DNA of 64,000 bases from Rhodovarius crocodyli (GCF_004005855.1 NZ_SACL01000003.1:496001-560000); one strand, 5' to 3'. Shown: positions 25,320 through 34,708, counted from the first letter of the stretch. Notes: a model not told the origin generated them from the sequence alone. Numbers and translations are program-made.

Positions 25320-26905
25320 CCTTCCAGCACCGCCCGCCCCGGCACGGCGGCGAGCAGGCTCTGCGTGTAGGCATGGCGGGGGTTGGTAAACACCTCCGCC
25401 ACCGGCCCCGCCTCCGCGACGCGGCCGTTCTGCATCACCACCACCTCGTCGCACAGCTGCGCCGCCACGCGCAGGTCATGGGTGATGAACAGGATGGACA
25501 GGCCTAGCTGGGCCTGAAGCTCCCGCAGCAGCGCCAGCACCTGCGCCTGCACCGAGACATCCAGCGCCGAGACGGGCTCGTCGGCCACCAGTACCTCGGG
25601 CTTCATGGCCAGCGCCCGGGCGATGCCGATGCGCTGGCGCTGCCCGCCGCTGAATTCATGCGGGTAGCGGCGCACCGAATCAGGGTCGAGCCCCACCAGG
25701 GAGAACAGGCGCCGGGCCTCGGCCCAGGCGGCATCACGCGGGGTGCCGGCGGCGATGGGGCCCTGCGCCACCTGCGCGCCCACGCTGCGGCGCGGGTTCA
25801 GCGAGGCATACGGGTCCTGGAACACCATCTGCGCCAGATGCGCCGCCTTCTGCCGGTCGGGCGGCAGGGGGCGGCCCGCGATGCGGATGGCGCCGCCATC
25901 CAGGCCCATCAGCCCCACGACACATCTGGCGAGCGTGGATTTGCCGGAGCCGCTTTCCCCCACGATGCCCAGCGTGGTCCCGCGCCGGAGCGTGGCCGAA
26001 ATGCCGTCCAGCGCGCGCACCGGCTTGCGGCGGCGAAAGATCCCGCGTGAGGCATAGGTCTTGGTCAGCCCGTCCAGCTCCAGCACCGGCTCGCCGCTGC
26101 CTGCCAGGCGGGCGGCAGGCGCGTTCAGCGGCGGCACGGCGGCCAGCAGCGCCTGGGTATAGGGGTGCTGCGGGGCCTTCAGCACCTGGGCGGCGGGGCC
26201 TTCCTCGACCAGCCGGCCCAGCTGCATCACCGCCACCCGGTCCGCGATCTCGGCAACCACGCCGAAATCATGGGTGATGAACATCACCGCCGTGTTGTGC
26301 CGGCGCTGCAGGTCGCGGATCAGCGTCAGCACCTGGGCCTGGGTGGTCACGTCCAGCGCGGTTGTGGGCTCGTCGCAGATCAGCAATTCGGGTTCGAGCG
26401 CGAGGGCCATCGCGATCATCACGCGCTGGCGCTGCCCGCCCGAGAGTTCGTGCGGGAAGGCGTTCAGCGCGCCGGCGGGGTCGGGCAGCTGCACCTCGGT
26501 CAGGGCGGCCTCGGCGCGGGCGAGGGCGTCGCGCCGCGACAGGCCGCGATGGACGATCCACATCTCGGCCAATTGCCGGCCGACCGTCATCAACGGGTTC
26601 AGCGCGGTCATGGGTTCCTGGAACACCATGGCGATGCGCTCACCGCGCGTGGTGCGCCACTGCTCGGGCGTCAGCGCCAGCAGGTCCTGCCCGTTGAGCG
26701 TGACGCTGCCCTGCTCGACCATGAGGCCGGGGGCCAGGAGGCCCATCACCGCGCTGGCGGTGACGGATTTGCCGGACCCGCTTTCGCCCACCACGCACAG
26801 GATCTCACCCGGTGCCACGGCCAGCGTGATGCCCGACAGGGCATGGGTGCGGTCGCCGCCCTTGGGCAGCCGGATCGCCAGATTGTCGATGCGAAGGCCG
26901 GTCAT
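25316..26905 (-). CDS. Dipeptide/oligopeptide-type ABC transporter, fused double ATPase
   Basis: A 529-residue fusion of two DppD/DppF-like ATPase domains. The first has Walker A GESGSGKS (40-47), signature LSGGQRQR and ICDEPTTALD; the second, from about residue 270, has GESGSGKST, FSGGQRQR and VADEPVSALD. The short C-terminal piece after each domain is typical of the peptide/nickel subfamily. ATG 26905 overlaps the stop of the permease gene (ATGA). It powers the two permeases encoded next to it. Confidence 0.95.
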   Translation of the reverse strand: MTGLRIDNLAIRLPKGGDRTHALSGITLAVAPGEILCVVGESGSGKSVTASAVMGLLAPGLMVEQGSVTLNGQDLLALTPEQWRTTRGERIAMVFQEPMTALNPLMTVGRQLAEMWIVHRGLSRRDALARAEAALTEVQLPDPAGALNAFPHELSGGQRQRVMIAMALALEPELLICDEPTTALDVTTQAQVLTLIRDLQRRHNTAVMFITHDFGVVAEIADRVAVMQLGRLVEEGPAAQVLKAPQHPYTQALLAAVPPLNAPAARLAGSGEPVLELDGLTKTYASRGIFRRRKPVRALDGISATLRRGTTLGIVGESGSGKSTLARCVVGLMGLDGGAIRIAGRPLPPDRQKAAHLAQMVFQDPYASLNPRRSVGAQVAQGPIAAGTPRDAAWAEARRLFSLVGLDPDSVRRYPHEFSGGQRQRIGIARALAMKPEVLVADEPVSALDVSVQAQVLALLRELQAQLGLSILFITHDLRVAAQLCDEVVVMQNGRVAEAGPVAEVFTNPRHAYTQSLLAAVPGRAVLEG

Positions 26906-27732
26906 CGGGGGGCGAGCCTCGGGTTCAGCGCGTCGTTCAGCCCCTGGCCGAGCAGCGAGACGCCGAGGATGCTGAGCAGGATGGCCACGCCCGGAATGGC
27001 CGAGACATACCATTCGGTGCGCAGCACGCTGCGCCCCAGGCCGATCAGGTTGCCCCAGCTCGGCACGTTCGGGTCCGAGAGTTGCAGGAAGGCGAGGGAG
27101 GATTCGAGCAGGATCGCCACCGCCATCACCACCGAGGCATAGACGATGACGGGCGGCAGCGCGTTCGGCAGCACCTCGCGGAAGATCAGGTGCCAGTCGG
27201 GCAGGCCCTGGATGCGCGCGGCATGGACGAATTCGCGCGTGCGCAGCGACAGGAACTCCGCCCGCGTCAGCCGTGCGACCGGCGGCCAGGACACCAGGCC
27301 GATGGCCACCGTCACGACCTCAAGCGTTGAGCCGAACACCGCGACCAGCACCAGCAGCAGCAGGAAGTTCGGTAGGGTCTGGAAGGCCTCCGTCACGCGC
27401 ATCAGCACCGTGTCCGTCACCCCGCCGTAGAAGCCCGCCAGCGCGCCGACCAGGATGCCGATGGCCACCGCGATCGAGGTCGCGACAAAGCCGATCAGCA
27501 GCGAGATCCGCGCCCCGTGGAACAGCTGCGCCGCGATGTCGCGCCCGGATGGGTCGGTGCCGAGCGGAAAGCGCGGGTTGGCACCCGGCCATTGCAGCGG
27601 GCGCCCCGCCAGGCCCAGCGGGTCATTCGGGTACAGCACCGGGGCCACCAGCCCCATCACCACCACGGCCAGCACCAGCAGCAGGCCGATGATGGCGGGC
27701 GGGCTGCGGAAAAAGGCTTTCAGCGCGCGCAT
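26902..27732 (-). CDS. ABC transporter permease, DppC type
   Basis: A 276-residue inner-membrane permease. The N-terminal helix (IIGLLLVLAVVVMGLVAPV) precedes PLGTDPSGRDIAAQLFHGARISL, the DppC hallmark, then five further helices and the EAA loop around EFVHAARIQGLPDWHLIFREVLPN. It lies between the DppB-type permease (1-base gap) and the ATPase (4-base overlap). Confidence 0.95.
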   Translation of the reverse strand: MRALKAFFRSPPAIIGLLLVLAVVVMGLVAPVLYPNDPLGLAGRPLQWPGANPRFPLGTDPSGRDIAAQLFHGARISLLIGFVATSIAVAIGILVGALAGFYGGVTDTVLMRVTEAFQTLPNFLLLLVLVAVFGSTLEVVTVAIGLVSWPPVARLTRAEFLSLRTREFVHAARIQGLPDWHLIFREVLPNALPPVIVYASVVMAVAILLESSLAFLQLSDPNVPSWGNLIGLGRSVLRTEWYVSAIPGVAILLSILGVSLLGQGLNDALNPRLAPR

Positions 27733-27733
27733 C

Positions 27734-28711
27734 TCAGCCCCCCGACACGATGCGCGGGTCGAGCTTCGCGTAGAGCAGGTCGACCAGGAAATTGATGGCG
27801 ATGACCAGCAGCGCCGAGACGAAGACGATGCCCAGCAGCGTGTTCAGATCCCGCTGCACCACGCTTTCATAGGCAAGGCGGCCGAGGCCGGGCAGGGCGA
27901 ACACCGTCTCCACCACCACAGACCCGCCCAGCATGGTGCCGGCCTGCAGGCCGATCAGCGTGACCATGGGCAGCATCGCGTTGCGCAGCACATGGCGCGT
28001 GACGATGCGGGTTTCCGTCAGCCCCTTGGCGCGGGCGGTGCGCACGAAATCCAGGCTCAATACCTCAAGCATCGAGGCGCGCATGATCCGCAGGTAGATC
28101 GCGAGGAAGATCAGCCCGAGCGTGAGCGTCGGCAGCACCAGGTGCATCGCGATGTCGAGCGTGAGCGCGAGGCCCGTCAGGCCCGAGCCGACCTCGTAGA
28201 ACCCGCCCGCCGGGAACCATTGCAGGTGCACGCTGAACAGCACGATGGCCATCAGCCCGAACCAGAAGCTGGGCGTGGCATAGAACAGCAGACCGAGGGT
28301 GGAGATCAGCGTGTCCGGCCAGCGGTTCACCCGCCTCGCCGCCAGCACACCCAGCACCAGGCCCAGGAAGAAGGCGAAGGACAGGGCAGCCACCATCAGC
28401 AGCAAGGTGGCCGGCAGGCGCTCCAGAATCACGGTCGCGACCGGCTTGCCGTAGATGGCCGAGAAGCCGAGGTCGAGCGTGACCAGGCGCAGCAGATAAC
28501 GCCCCAGCCGCTCGGCCACCGACAGGTCCAGCCCGTAGAAGCGGCGCAATTCCTGCGCCAGGGCGGCGTCACCGCCGCCCATCTGGGCCATCAGCGCATC
28601 GACCGTGTCACCCGGCGCCAGCTGCAGCAGCAGGAACATGCCCACCAGGATGAGCAGCAGCGTCGGCAGCGAGGCGGCAAGACGCCGCCCCGCGAGCGCC
28701 AGAACCCGCAT
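27734..28711 (-). CDS. ABC transporter permease, DppB type
   Basis: A 325-residue inner-membrane permease with six predicted helices. The N-terminal LLLILVGMFLLLQLAPGD is the DppB start pattern, and the EAA loop reads DFVRTARAKGLTETRIVTRHVLRN. It follows the binding-protein gene with no gap and precedes the DppC gene by one base. Confidence 0.95.
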   Translation of the reverse strand: MRVLALAGRRLAASLPTLLLILVGMFLLLQLAPGDTVDALMAQMGGGDAALAQELRRFYGLDLSVAERLGRYLLRLVTLDLGFSAIYGKPVATVILERLPATLLLMVAALSFAFFLGLVLGVLAARRVNRWPDTLISTLGLLFYATPSFWFGLMAIVLFSVHLQWFPAGGFYEVGSGLTGLALTLDIAMHLVLPTLTLGLIFLAIYLRIMRASMLEVLSLDFVRTARAKGLTETRIVTRHVLRNAMLPMVTLIGLQAGTMLGGSVVVETVFALPGLGRLAYESVVQRDLNTLLGIVFVSALLVIAINFLVDLLYAKLDPRIVSGG

Positions 28712-30304
28712 TCAGGAAGCGAGCCAGGTGTCGTGCCAGGAGGAAGACGCCCAGCGCGGATTATTGGCCGCGTTGCGCACCCGCTTGTTGAACACCGAGA
28801 CGAAGATCTGCTCGATGGGCGTCAGGATCGGCACATCGGTCTGCGCCAGCTTCACGAAATCGGCGTAGAGCGCGCGGCGGCGGTCGGCATCGACTTCGGT
28901 GGCGGCGTTGTCGATGATCTGGTCCATCTGGTCGGACTGCCAGCCCCACTGGTTCGTCCAGGGCGCGCCCTTGGGCTGGCCGGAGCGATACCAGACGGTC
29001 GTCGAAACGGCGGGGTCGTTGCGGTACTGGTGCCAGCCGGTCGCCAGGTCGAAGGACCAGTCATTGTAGACGCTGCGCAGGAAGCCCGCGGCGTCCAGGC
29101 GCACGATCTCGACCCGGATGCCCACCTGCTGCAGCGATTGCTGGATATAGGTGGCGAACAGCGAGATGTCCTCGCCCCAGGGGGCGGGCAGCAACCGCAC
29201 GGAGAACCGCACGCCGCCGGCGCCGCGCCGCTGCCCGGCCTCGTCCAGCAGGCGGTTGGCCAGGGCCACGTCATAGCCGATCTGAGGGATGCCGCTGGTC
29301 GGGTAATAGGCGGTGGAGACCGAGGGGATGGGCCCCGTGCCGACCTTGGCGAAGGTGCCGAGGAAATTCTCGATGAAGAAGGGGATGTTCAGCGCATGGC
29401 CGATGGCCTTGCGCACCCGCACATCGGCCAGCACCGGGTTGCGGTGGTTGAACTCCACCGTGTTGGTGCGGGCGTTGCCCTCGTTGCCCTTGGTCGTCAC
29501 CTCGAACCGCGCATCGCGCGACAGGCGCTGGAAGTCGGAGATGGCGAGCGAGGAATAGGGGCTGAACAGGATCTGCCCGGCTTCCATCTGGGCCGCCGCC
29601 GCCGCGCGGTCCCCGATCACGCGCCACACCACGCGGTCGAGGTAGGGCAGGTTCGGGCGCCAGTAATTCGGGTTGCGCTCCGCGATGATGAACTGGCCGC
29701 GCTCATACTGGACGAACTTGAAGGGGCCGGTGCCGACCGGCGCGGTGTTGGCCGGGTTCTGGCGGATGTCGCCGGTTTCGTAGATGTGCTTGGGCGAGAT
29801 GTAGCCGAGATCCGGCAGGGCGCGCAGCAGCAGGCCCTGGGGCATCGGGCGTTCGTATTTGAAAACCGCCGTATGGGCATCCGGCGTCTGCACCTCGGTC
29901 AGGAACTGCTGCAGCGTCGTGCCGTAGTTGAGGATCTTCTTCCACATCTCCATCGCGGTGAAAGCCACGTCGGCGGAGGTGAAGGGCTTGCCGTCATGCC
30001 AGGTCACGCCCTGGCGCAGCTTGAAGATATGCGTCTTGCCGTCGGGGCTGGATTCCCAGGATTCGGCCAGCACCGGCACCGGGTTGCCGGCCTCGTCCAG
30101 GTCGACCAGCGCCTCCTGGATCTTGCCGCCCACGATGTAGACGCCGGTGGAGGCCTGGAGCGACGGGTTCAGGATGCGCTGCTCGGTGGCGAAATGCACG
30201 GTCAGGATGCCGCCGCGGCGGGGCGTTTCCTGGGCCATGGCACCAGTCGGGATCAGGCCGGCGCTGCTGAGAAGAAGCGCGTCGCGGCGGGAAAACTCAG
30301 TCAT
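28712..30304 (-). CDS. ABC transporter substrate-binding protein, family 5
   Basis: A 530-residue periplasmic solute-binding protein of the peptide/opine/nickel class. A Tat-like signal, MTEFSRRDALLLSSAG, is cut near AMAQ. Family segments include PVLAESWESSPDGKTHIFKLRQ (in part) and VRKAIGHALN. ATG 30304 has GAAGGA about nine bases upstream; an earlier ATG at 30313 would overlap the previous gene's stop but has the Shine-Dalgarno touching it. The ligand could be a peptide or another small molecule. Confidence 0.94.
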   Translation of the reverse strand: MTEFSRRDALLLSSAGLIPTGAMAQETPRRGGILTVHFATEQRILNPSLQASTGVYIVGGKIQEALVDLDEAGNPVPVLAESWESSPDGKTHIFKLRQGVTWHDGKPFTSADVAFTAMEMWKKILNYGTTLQQFLTEVQTPDAHTAVFKYERPMPQGLLLRALPDLGYISPKHIYETGDIRQNPANTAPVGTGPFKFVQYERGQFIIAERNPNYWRPNLPYLDRVVWRVIGDRAAAAAQMEAGQILFSPYSSLAISDFQRLSRDARFEVTTKGNEGNARTNTVEFNHRNPVLADVRVRKAIGHALNIPFFIENFLGTFAKVGTGPIPSVSTAYYPTSGIPQIGYDVALANRLLDEAGQRRGAGGVRFSVRLLPAPWGEDISLFATYIQQSLQQVGIRVEIVRLDAAGFLRSVYNDWSFDLATGWHQYRNDPAVSTTVWYRSGQPKGAPWTNQWGWQSDQMDQIIDNAATEVDADRRRALYADFVKLAQTDVPILTPIEQIFVSVFNKRVRNAANNPRWASSSWHDTWLAS

Positions 30305-30309
30305 GCGGA

Positions 30310-31098
30310 TCATCCTTCGAAGATGACGGCGGTGCCTGTGACAAGGACGGGCGGCCGGGGCGTGGGGGTCGACAGGATCATGGCGGCGCCGCCCTCGACG
30401 GGCAGGGCCGCCTCCGCACATCGGGCCAGGGCCGCGATGATCGCGCGCGGCGCGAAGCCGATGCTGGCGCGATTCGGGCCGGTCTCGACCACCCGGACAT
30501 CGCCGTCCTGCGTCACGCTGCCCTCGATCAGCCGCGCCAGATGGGCCGCGGCGGTGCCGGGCGTCTCGGTGGCGACCAGGGCGCGCCTGATGCCCGTCAC
30601 GCCGTTGGCGTGGCGCTGCAACTGCGGCACCCACACGGCGGGGCGGGTGTGGTGCTGGCAGGCGAAGATGCGCATGCCGCCCGGCGCTTCATCGCGCGGG
30701 TAGTGAAAGACGGAGAAGCGCGCCTCTGTCTCGGTGCCGTCGGGCAGGGGCACGGGGCGGCCGAAATGCACGGGGCCATTGGTGCCCGTCAGGCCCTTGG
30801 CGCGCAGGGCGGCGGCACCTTTCTCGGCGTCGGTGGTGGTGAAGGCGGCGCGCTCCATCCCCTCGCGCCCCGCCAGGAAGCCGCGCAGGGCCTCATTGTG
30901 CGGGGTCGGGTTCACCACGCCCAGCAGCTCCAGGTAGTCCTCGCCGAACATCATGGTGTAGTTGCCGCTGCCCATATGGGCGCTGTGCAGCCCGCGCGGG
31001 GACATGGTGAAGCCCAGCGCCGCCCATTCGGCAGCCGCCGCATCCAGGTCACGCACGGCGACGACCAGATGGTCGAGGCCGATCAACGTATCGAGCAT
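30310..31098 (-). CDS. Glyoxalase-like (VOC) domain protein
   Basis: A 262-residue protein of the Glyoxalase_3 type. The N-terminal half opens GLDHLVVAVRDLDAAAAEWAALGF (in part), with a possible metal His in DHLVV and Glu in YLELLGVV; a second VOC half follows. It is the first gene of a five-gene operon with a peptide-type ABC transporter, so it may modify the imported compound. Its reaction is unknown. Confidence 0.85.
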   Translation of the reverse strand: MLDTLIGLDHLVVAVRDLDAAAAEWAALGFTMSPRGLHSAHMGSGNYTMMFGEDYLELLGVVNPTPHNEALRGFLAGREGMERAAFTTTDAEKGAAALRAKGLTGTNGPVHFGRPVPLPDGTETEARFSVFHYPRDEAPGGMRIFACQHHTRPAVWVPQLQRHANGVTGIRRALVATETPGTAAAHLARLIEGSVTQDGDVRVVETGPNRASIGFAPRAIIAALARCAEAALPVEGGAAMILSTPTPRPPVLVTGTAVIFEG

Positions 31099-31266
31099 CG
31101 CACTCTCCCACCCTGCTGAGGGATGTTACGCATGAAGAATGCGGCATCGCAACATATTGGATTCCGCGGAGACGTCCCCACATGACGGCCCCCGTCGCCC
31201 GGACGGCCTCGGAACGTCACCTGCGCGCCCCCGCAGCAATGTGACTGACCGTTCTGTTACTGTTTG

Positions 31267-31289
31267 CATCATACACCCCGCGTATGATG
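31267..31289. promoter_or_regulatory. 8-bp inverted repeat upstream of a small secreted protein gene
   Basis: CATCATAC-N7-GTATGATG is a perfect 8+8 inverted repeat in the 291-base gap between the divergent glyoxalase-like gene and the secreted-protein gene. It lies 100 bases before the ATG at 31390. It may be an operator; I cannot name the binding protein. The rest of the gap shows no gene. Confidence 0.45.
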
Positions 31290-31389
31290 ACGATGCCGAG
31301 GCGTTATTGGGAAAGTTCGATGACAAAGCGCATCTCCTCCTCACCGGAGACGGCGTAACCGCCGCCCCAAGATCAAGGAGACCAGACAC

Positions 31390-31701
31390 ATGAACCGCTT
31401 TCTGATGGCCGCCGCCACCGCCGCCCTGATGACCTCCACCGCTGCCTTCGCCGAGGAAGCCCCCCGCCTTTCCGGCGATTTCGCCAGCCAGCATGTCGAC
31501 TACAGCGGTGTGAACCGCAGCAACGTCGTCGGCGGTGGCTATGCCATGGTGACCGGCGTGGATGAGGAAGGCCGCCCCGTGATCGCCTATCGCGACCAGG
31601 CCACCGTCCAGCAGGGCCTGAACGGCATCGTGCCGGTGGTGCGCAATGTCGGCGGCCGCGACCACACGGTCTACGTGCCGGCCGGCGCGCTGCGCGGCTG
31701 A
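31390..31701 (+). CDS. Small exported protein of unknown function
   Basis: A 103-residue protein with a clear signal peptide, MNRFLMAAATAALMTSTAAFA, cut before EEAPR. The mature part is polar with no cysteines and no repeats (GGGYAMVTGVDEEGRPVIAYRD). No family is recognised. It has a long leader with an inverted repeat and ends at a strong terminator. AAGGAG lies ten bases before the ATG. The converging gene encodes a papain-like peptidase. Confidence 0.7.
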   Translation: MNRFLMAAATAALMTSTAAFAEEAPRLSGDFASQHVDYSGVNRSNVVGGGYAMVTGVDEEGRPVIAYRDQATVQQGLNGIVPVVRNVGGRDHTVYVPAGALRG

Positions 31702-31753
31702 ACCGCACCGGCGATCGCCACGGGTTCCATGCCCCGTGGCGCGACGCCTGAAG

Positions 31754-31784
31754 GAGCCGGCCCCGGTAAAGGGCCGGCTCTTTT
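31754..31784 (+). terminator. Intrinsic terminator after the small exported protein
   Basis: A perfect 10-bp stem GAGCCGGCCC/GGGCCGGCTC with a 7-base loop and TTTT tail. The tail touches the stop codon of the converging peptidase gene. Confidence 0.9.
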
Positions 31785-32422
31785 CATTTCCGGCGGACGA
31801 TCCAGCCCGAGAAATTGCCGGCCCCCGCATCATAGGAAGGCGCCGAACCGGGTGAGAGCAGGGTGACATGGATGTCGCCGTCAGCCGGGTCATTGACCAT
31901 GGCCCAGTCCAGCCCGCCGATGTTCACCACCTCATCCACCACCACGAAATGCGCGCCGCCCGCCTTCCAGGTGACATGGACGATGCAGGGCGCGCCCGCC
32001 GCCACGGCGTCCTTGATCGCGGCCGACACGCCGGCCCCGCCCGCCCAGAAGGCCTCCCACTGGCCGCAGCCGAGTTTTTCCAGAACGGCGGGGTGGTTGG
32101 AGGCATTGGTGTAGCTGGTGCCGTCATAGACGGTGCCCACCACGTCGCCGTAGATCTTGTAGACCTGCGGCTCCGTCTTGACCGCGTAGTCCAGCACCTT
32201 GGTTCCCAGATCCACGCCCAGGAAGCCGCCGATGATGGGCACGACGGAGACGGCGGCCGTGGCCGCCATGCCCGCCGCCATCAGGCCCTTCTTCATCTTC
32301 AGGTTGATCATCAGGATGCAGGCGATGCCGCAGGAATTCACCTGTTCCTGCTGATGCACCACATGCGCCGTGTTGTAGGCCGTGAACCGGACGAACCAGT
32401 TCTTGATCTTGCCTTCGGCCAT
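31784..32422 (-). CDS. Papain-like/C39-like cysteine peptidase with hydrophobic insertion
   Basis: A 212-residue protein. The likely catalytic set is Cys31 in EQVNSCGIACILM, His158 in GGAHFVVVDEV and Asp178 in VNDPADG, in the order and spacing of C39/papain-like peptidases. Between Cys and His lies a hydrophobic stretch (about 46-70, KGLMAAGMAATAAVSVVPII then GGFLG) that looks like a membrane helix or a bacteriocin-like glycine-rich segment. There is no signal peptide and no ABC part. GGAGGA precedes ATG 32422. The substrate is unknown. Confidence 0.7.
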   Translation of the reverse strand: MAEGKIKNWFVRFTAYNTAHVVHQQEQVNSCGIACILMINLKMKKGLMAAGMAATAAVSVVPIIGGFLGVDLGTKVLDYAVKTEPQVYKIYGDVVGTVYDGTSYTNASNHPAVLEKLGCGQWEAFWAGGAGVSAAIKDAVAAGAPCIVHVTWKAGGAHFVVVDEVVNIGGLDWAMVNDPADGDIHVTLLSPGSAPSYDAGAGNFSGWIVRRK

Positions 32423-32507
32423 TCCGGTCCTCCGTTTGCGCGGAGGCTATTGGGCGCGCGTCCGCGGCAGCAAGAACAAAGCGCCGCATCACGAGGCAGT
32501 GACAAAT

Positions 32508-32547
32508 AAAAAGGGGCGGCTCCATTCAGAAGAATGGAACCGCCCCT
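32508..32547 (-). terminator. Intrinsic terminator of typA
   Basis: On the - strand a 16-bp stem (one G-U pair), AGGGGCGGTTCCATTC with its complement around a 4-base loop, is followed by TTTTTATTT. It lies just downstream of the typA stop at 32586. Confidence 0.92.
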
Positions 32548-32585
32548 GATTTCCAGCCTTGGCGGCCACCCGGGCCGCCGGCGGA

Positions 32586-34427
32586 TCAGGCCATTTCGGC
32601 TTCCGAACGGCGAGCGTGCTTCTTGCGCTCATGCGGGTCGAGGTAGCGCTTGCGGATACGCACGGCAGAGGGGGTGACCTCCACCAGCTCGTCTTCCTCG
32701 ATGTAGGCGATGGCCTGTTCCAGGCTCATCTTGCGGGGCGGAACCAGCAGCAGCGCCTCATCCTTGCCGGCGGCGCGGATGTTGGTCAGCTTCTTTTCCT
32801 TGATCGGGTTCACGTCGAGGTCGTTCTCGCGCGAATGCTCGCCGAGGATCATGCCCTCATAGACCTTCACGCCCGGCTCCACGAACAGCTGGCCGCGCTC
32901 CTGCAGGTAGAACAGCGCGTACTGGATCGCCTCGCCGTCGGCGTTGGAGATCAGGCTGCCCTTGATGCGGCCCTCGATCGGGCCGGCCCAGGGCTGATAG
33001 CCGAGGAACAGGCGGTTCATCATGCCCGTGCCGCGCGTGTCGGTCAGGAACTCGCCGTGGTAGCCGATCAGGCCGCGCGACGGGATGTGGAAGGTCAGAC
33101 GCACCTTGCCGCCGCCCGAGGGACGCATGTCCTGCATCATGCCCTTGCGGCGGGCCATCTTCTCCACGACGACGCCCGAGAATTCCTCGTCCACGTCGAC
33201 CAGGGCTTCCTCGAACGGCTCCTCGCGCTCACCCGTCTCCTCATTGGTGCGGGTCAGCACGCGGGGGCGGCCGATGGTCAGCTCGAAGCCCTCACGGCGC
33301 ATCGTCTCGATCAGCACGCCCAGCTGCAGTTCGCCGCGGCCGGCGACCTCGAAGGCGTCCACTTCCGTCGACACGGTCACCTTGATGGCGACGTTGCCTT
33401 CGGTTTCCTTGAACAGGCGGTCGCGGATCTGGCGCGACGTGACCTTCTTGCCCTCGCGGCCGCCCAGGGGGCCGTCATTGATGCGGAAGGTCATGGACAG
33501 CGTCGGCGGGTCGACCGGAATGGCTTCCAGCGGCGCGGACACTTCGGGCGAGCAGATGGTGTCGGGGATGGTGGCTTCCGACAGGCCGGCGATGGCGATG
33601 ATGTCGCCCGCCTGCACTTCGTCGACCGGCACGCGGTCCAGGCCCGAGAAGGTCATCAGCTTGGTCAGGCGGCCCACTTCCACCTGGCTGCCGTCCTGGC
33701 GCAGCACCTTCACCGGCATGTTGAGCTTGGCGGTGCCCTGCTCCACGCGGCCGGTCAGGATGCGGCCGAGGAAGTTGTCGGCCTCGAGGATGGTCGCGTT
33801 CATCGCGAAGGGCGCGTCCACATCCACATTCGGCGGCGGCACATGCGACAGGATGAGGTCGAACATCGGGGAGAGGTCCTTGCGGGGCCCCTCCATCTCA
33901 AGGTCGGCCCAGCCCTGGCGGCCCGAGGCGAACATGGTGTGGAAGTCCAGCTGCTCGTCGGTGGCGCCCAGCGCGGCGAACAGGTCGAACACCTCGTTGT
34001 GCACCTCGTCCGCGCGGGCGTCCTGGCGGTCCACCTTGTTGATGACCACGATGGGCTTCAGGCCGCGGGCCAGCGCCTTGGTCAGCACGAACTTGGTCTG
34101 GGGCAGGGGGCCTTCGGCGGCGTCGCACAGCACGATCGCGCCATCCACCATGGACAGGATGCGCTCCACCTCGCCGCCGAAGTCGGCGTGGCCCGGGGTG
34201 TCGACGATGTTGATCTTGACGCCCTTCCACTCGACGGCGGTGGACTTGGCGAGAATGGTGATGCCGCGCTCACGCTCCAGGTCGTTGCGGTCCATGGCGC
34301 GCTCGGCGACAGCCTGGTTCGGGCGGAAGGCGCCGGCCTGCTTCAGAAGGTTGTCGACGAGGGTGGTCTTGCCATGGTCGACGTGCGCGATGATCGCCAC
34401 GTTGCGGATGTTCTGCTGGGCGCTCAT
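32586..34427 (-). CDS. typA: Translational GTPase TypA/BipA
   Basis: A 613-residue ribosome-associated GTPase linked to ribosome assembly and stress adaptation. G-domain motifs are AHVDHGKTT (14-22), DTPGHADFGGEVER and NKVDRQDAR. EF-G-like domains follow, with GRGELQLGVLIETMRREG and SRGLIGYHGEF, and a BipA-type C-terminus. ATG 34427 has AAGGAG seven bases upstream. The leader carries a possible structured element (34450-34497). Confidence 0.98.
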   Translation of the reverse strand: MSAQQNIRNVAIIAHVDHGKTTLVDNLLKQAGAFRPNQAVAERAMDRNDLERERGITILAKSTAVEWKGVKINIVDTPGHADFGGEVERILSMVDGAIVLCDAAEGPLPQTKFVLTKALARGLKPIVVINKVDRQDARADEVHNEVFDLFAALGATDEQLDFHTMFASGRQGWADLEMEGPRKDLSPMFDLILSHVPPPNVDVDAPFAMNATILEADNFLGRILTGRVEQGTAKLNMPVKVLRQDGSQVEVGRLTKLMTFSGLDRVPVDEVQAGDIIAIAGLSEATIPDTICSPEVSAPLEAIPVDPPTLSMTFRINDGPLGGREGKKVTSRQIRDRLFKETEGNVAIKVTVSTEVDAFEVAGRGELQLGVLIETMRREGFELTIGRPRVLTRTNEETGEREEPFEEALVDVDEEFSGVVVEKMARRKGMMQDMRPSGGGKVRLTFHIPSRGLIGYHGEFLTDTRGTGMMNRLFLGYQPWAGPIEGRIKGSLISNADGEAIQYALFYLQERGQLFVEPGVKVYEGMILGEHSRENDLDVNPIKEKKLTNIRAAGKDEALLLVPPRKMSLEQAIAYIEEDELVEVTPSAVRIRKRYLDPHERKKHARRSEAEMA

Positions 34428-34449
34428 CGCGCGGCTCCTTATTTCTCTC

Positions 34450-34497
34450 GGCAGTGCCACCCAGGGCGCGCCAGCGGGCCCCGAAAGGGCCACTGCC
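34450..34497 (-). promoter_or_regulatory. Possible structured leader upstream of typA
   Basis: On the - strand the outer arms GGCAGTG and CACTGCC can pair and enclose GCCC-TTTCG-GGGC and GGCGCGCC. The element ends about 22 bases before the typA start codon. It may be a structured 5' leader or a relic terminator. The remaining gap to 34708 shows no gene. Confidence 0.35.
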
Positions 34498-34708
34498 AAG
34501 GCATGAGGGCGGATGTCAGGCGGCCCGTAGCCGCCTTCGCTGCGCCGCCACATAGTGAATCATGAAGGCGATGGCCAGGGGTAATCGGCATGACAAGCGC
34601 ATGGCACCCCCGCGATGGATGCGGCCGATGGCCCTCATCGAGAAATCCTGATCGCAACCCCGGGCTGTTTCGCGCTTTGGTATCGCAGCCAGTTCAGGAG
34701 ATCAGCCG

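Noticed and set aside
27455-30703. Over 1000 codons open opposite the ABC transporter operon
   Set aside because: Antisense to four well-supported genes; the open frame follows from codon bias at high GC.
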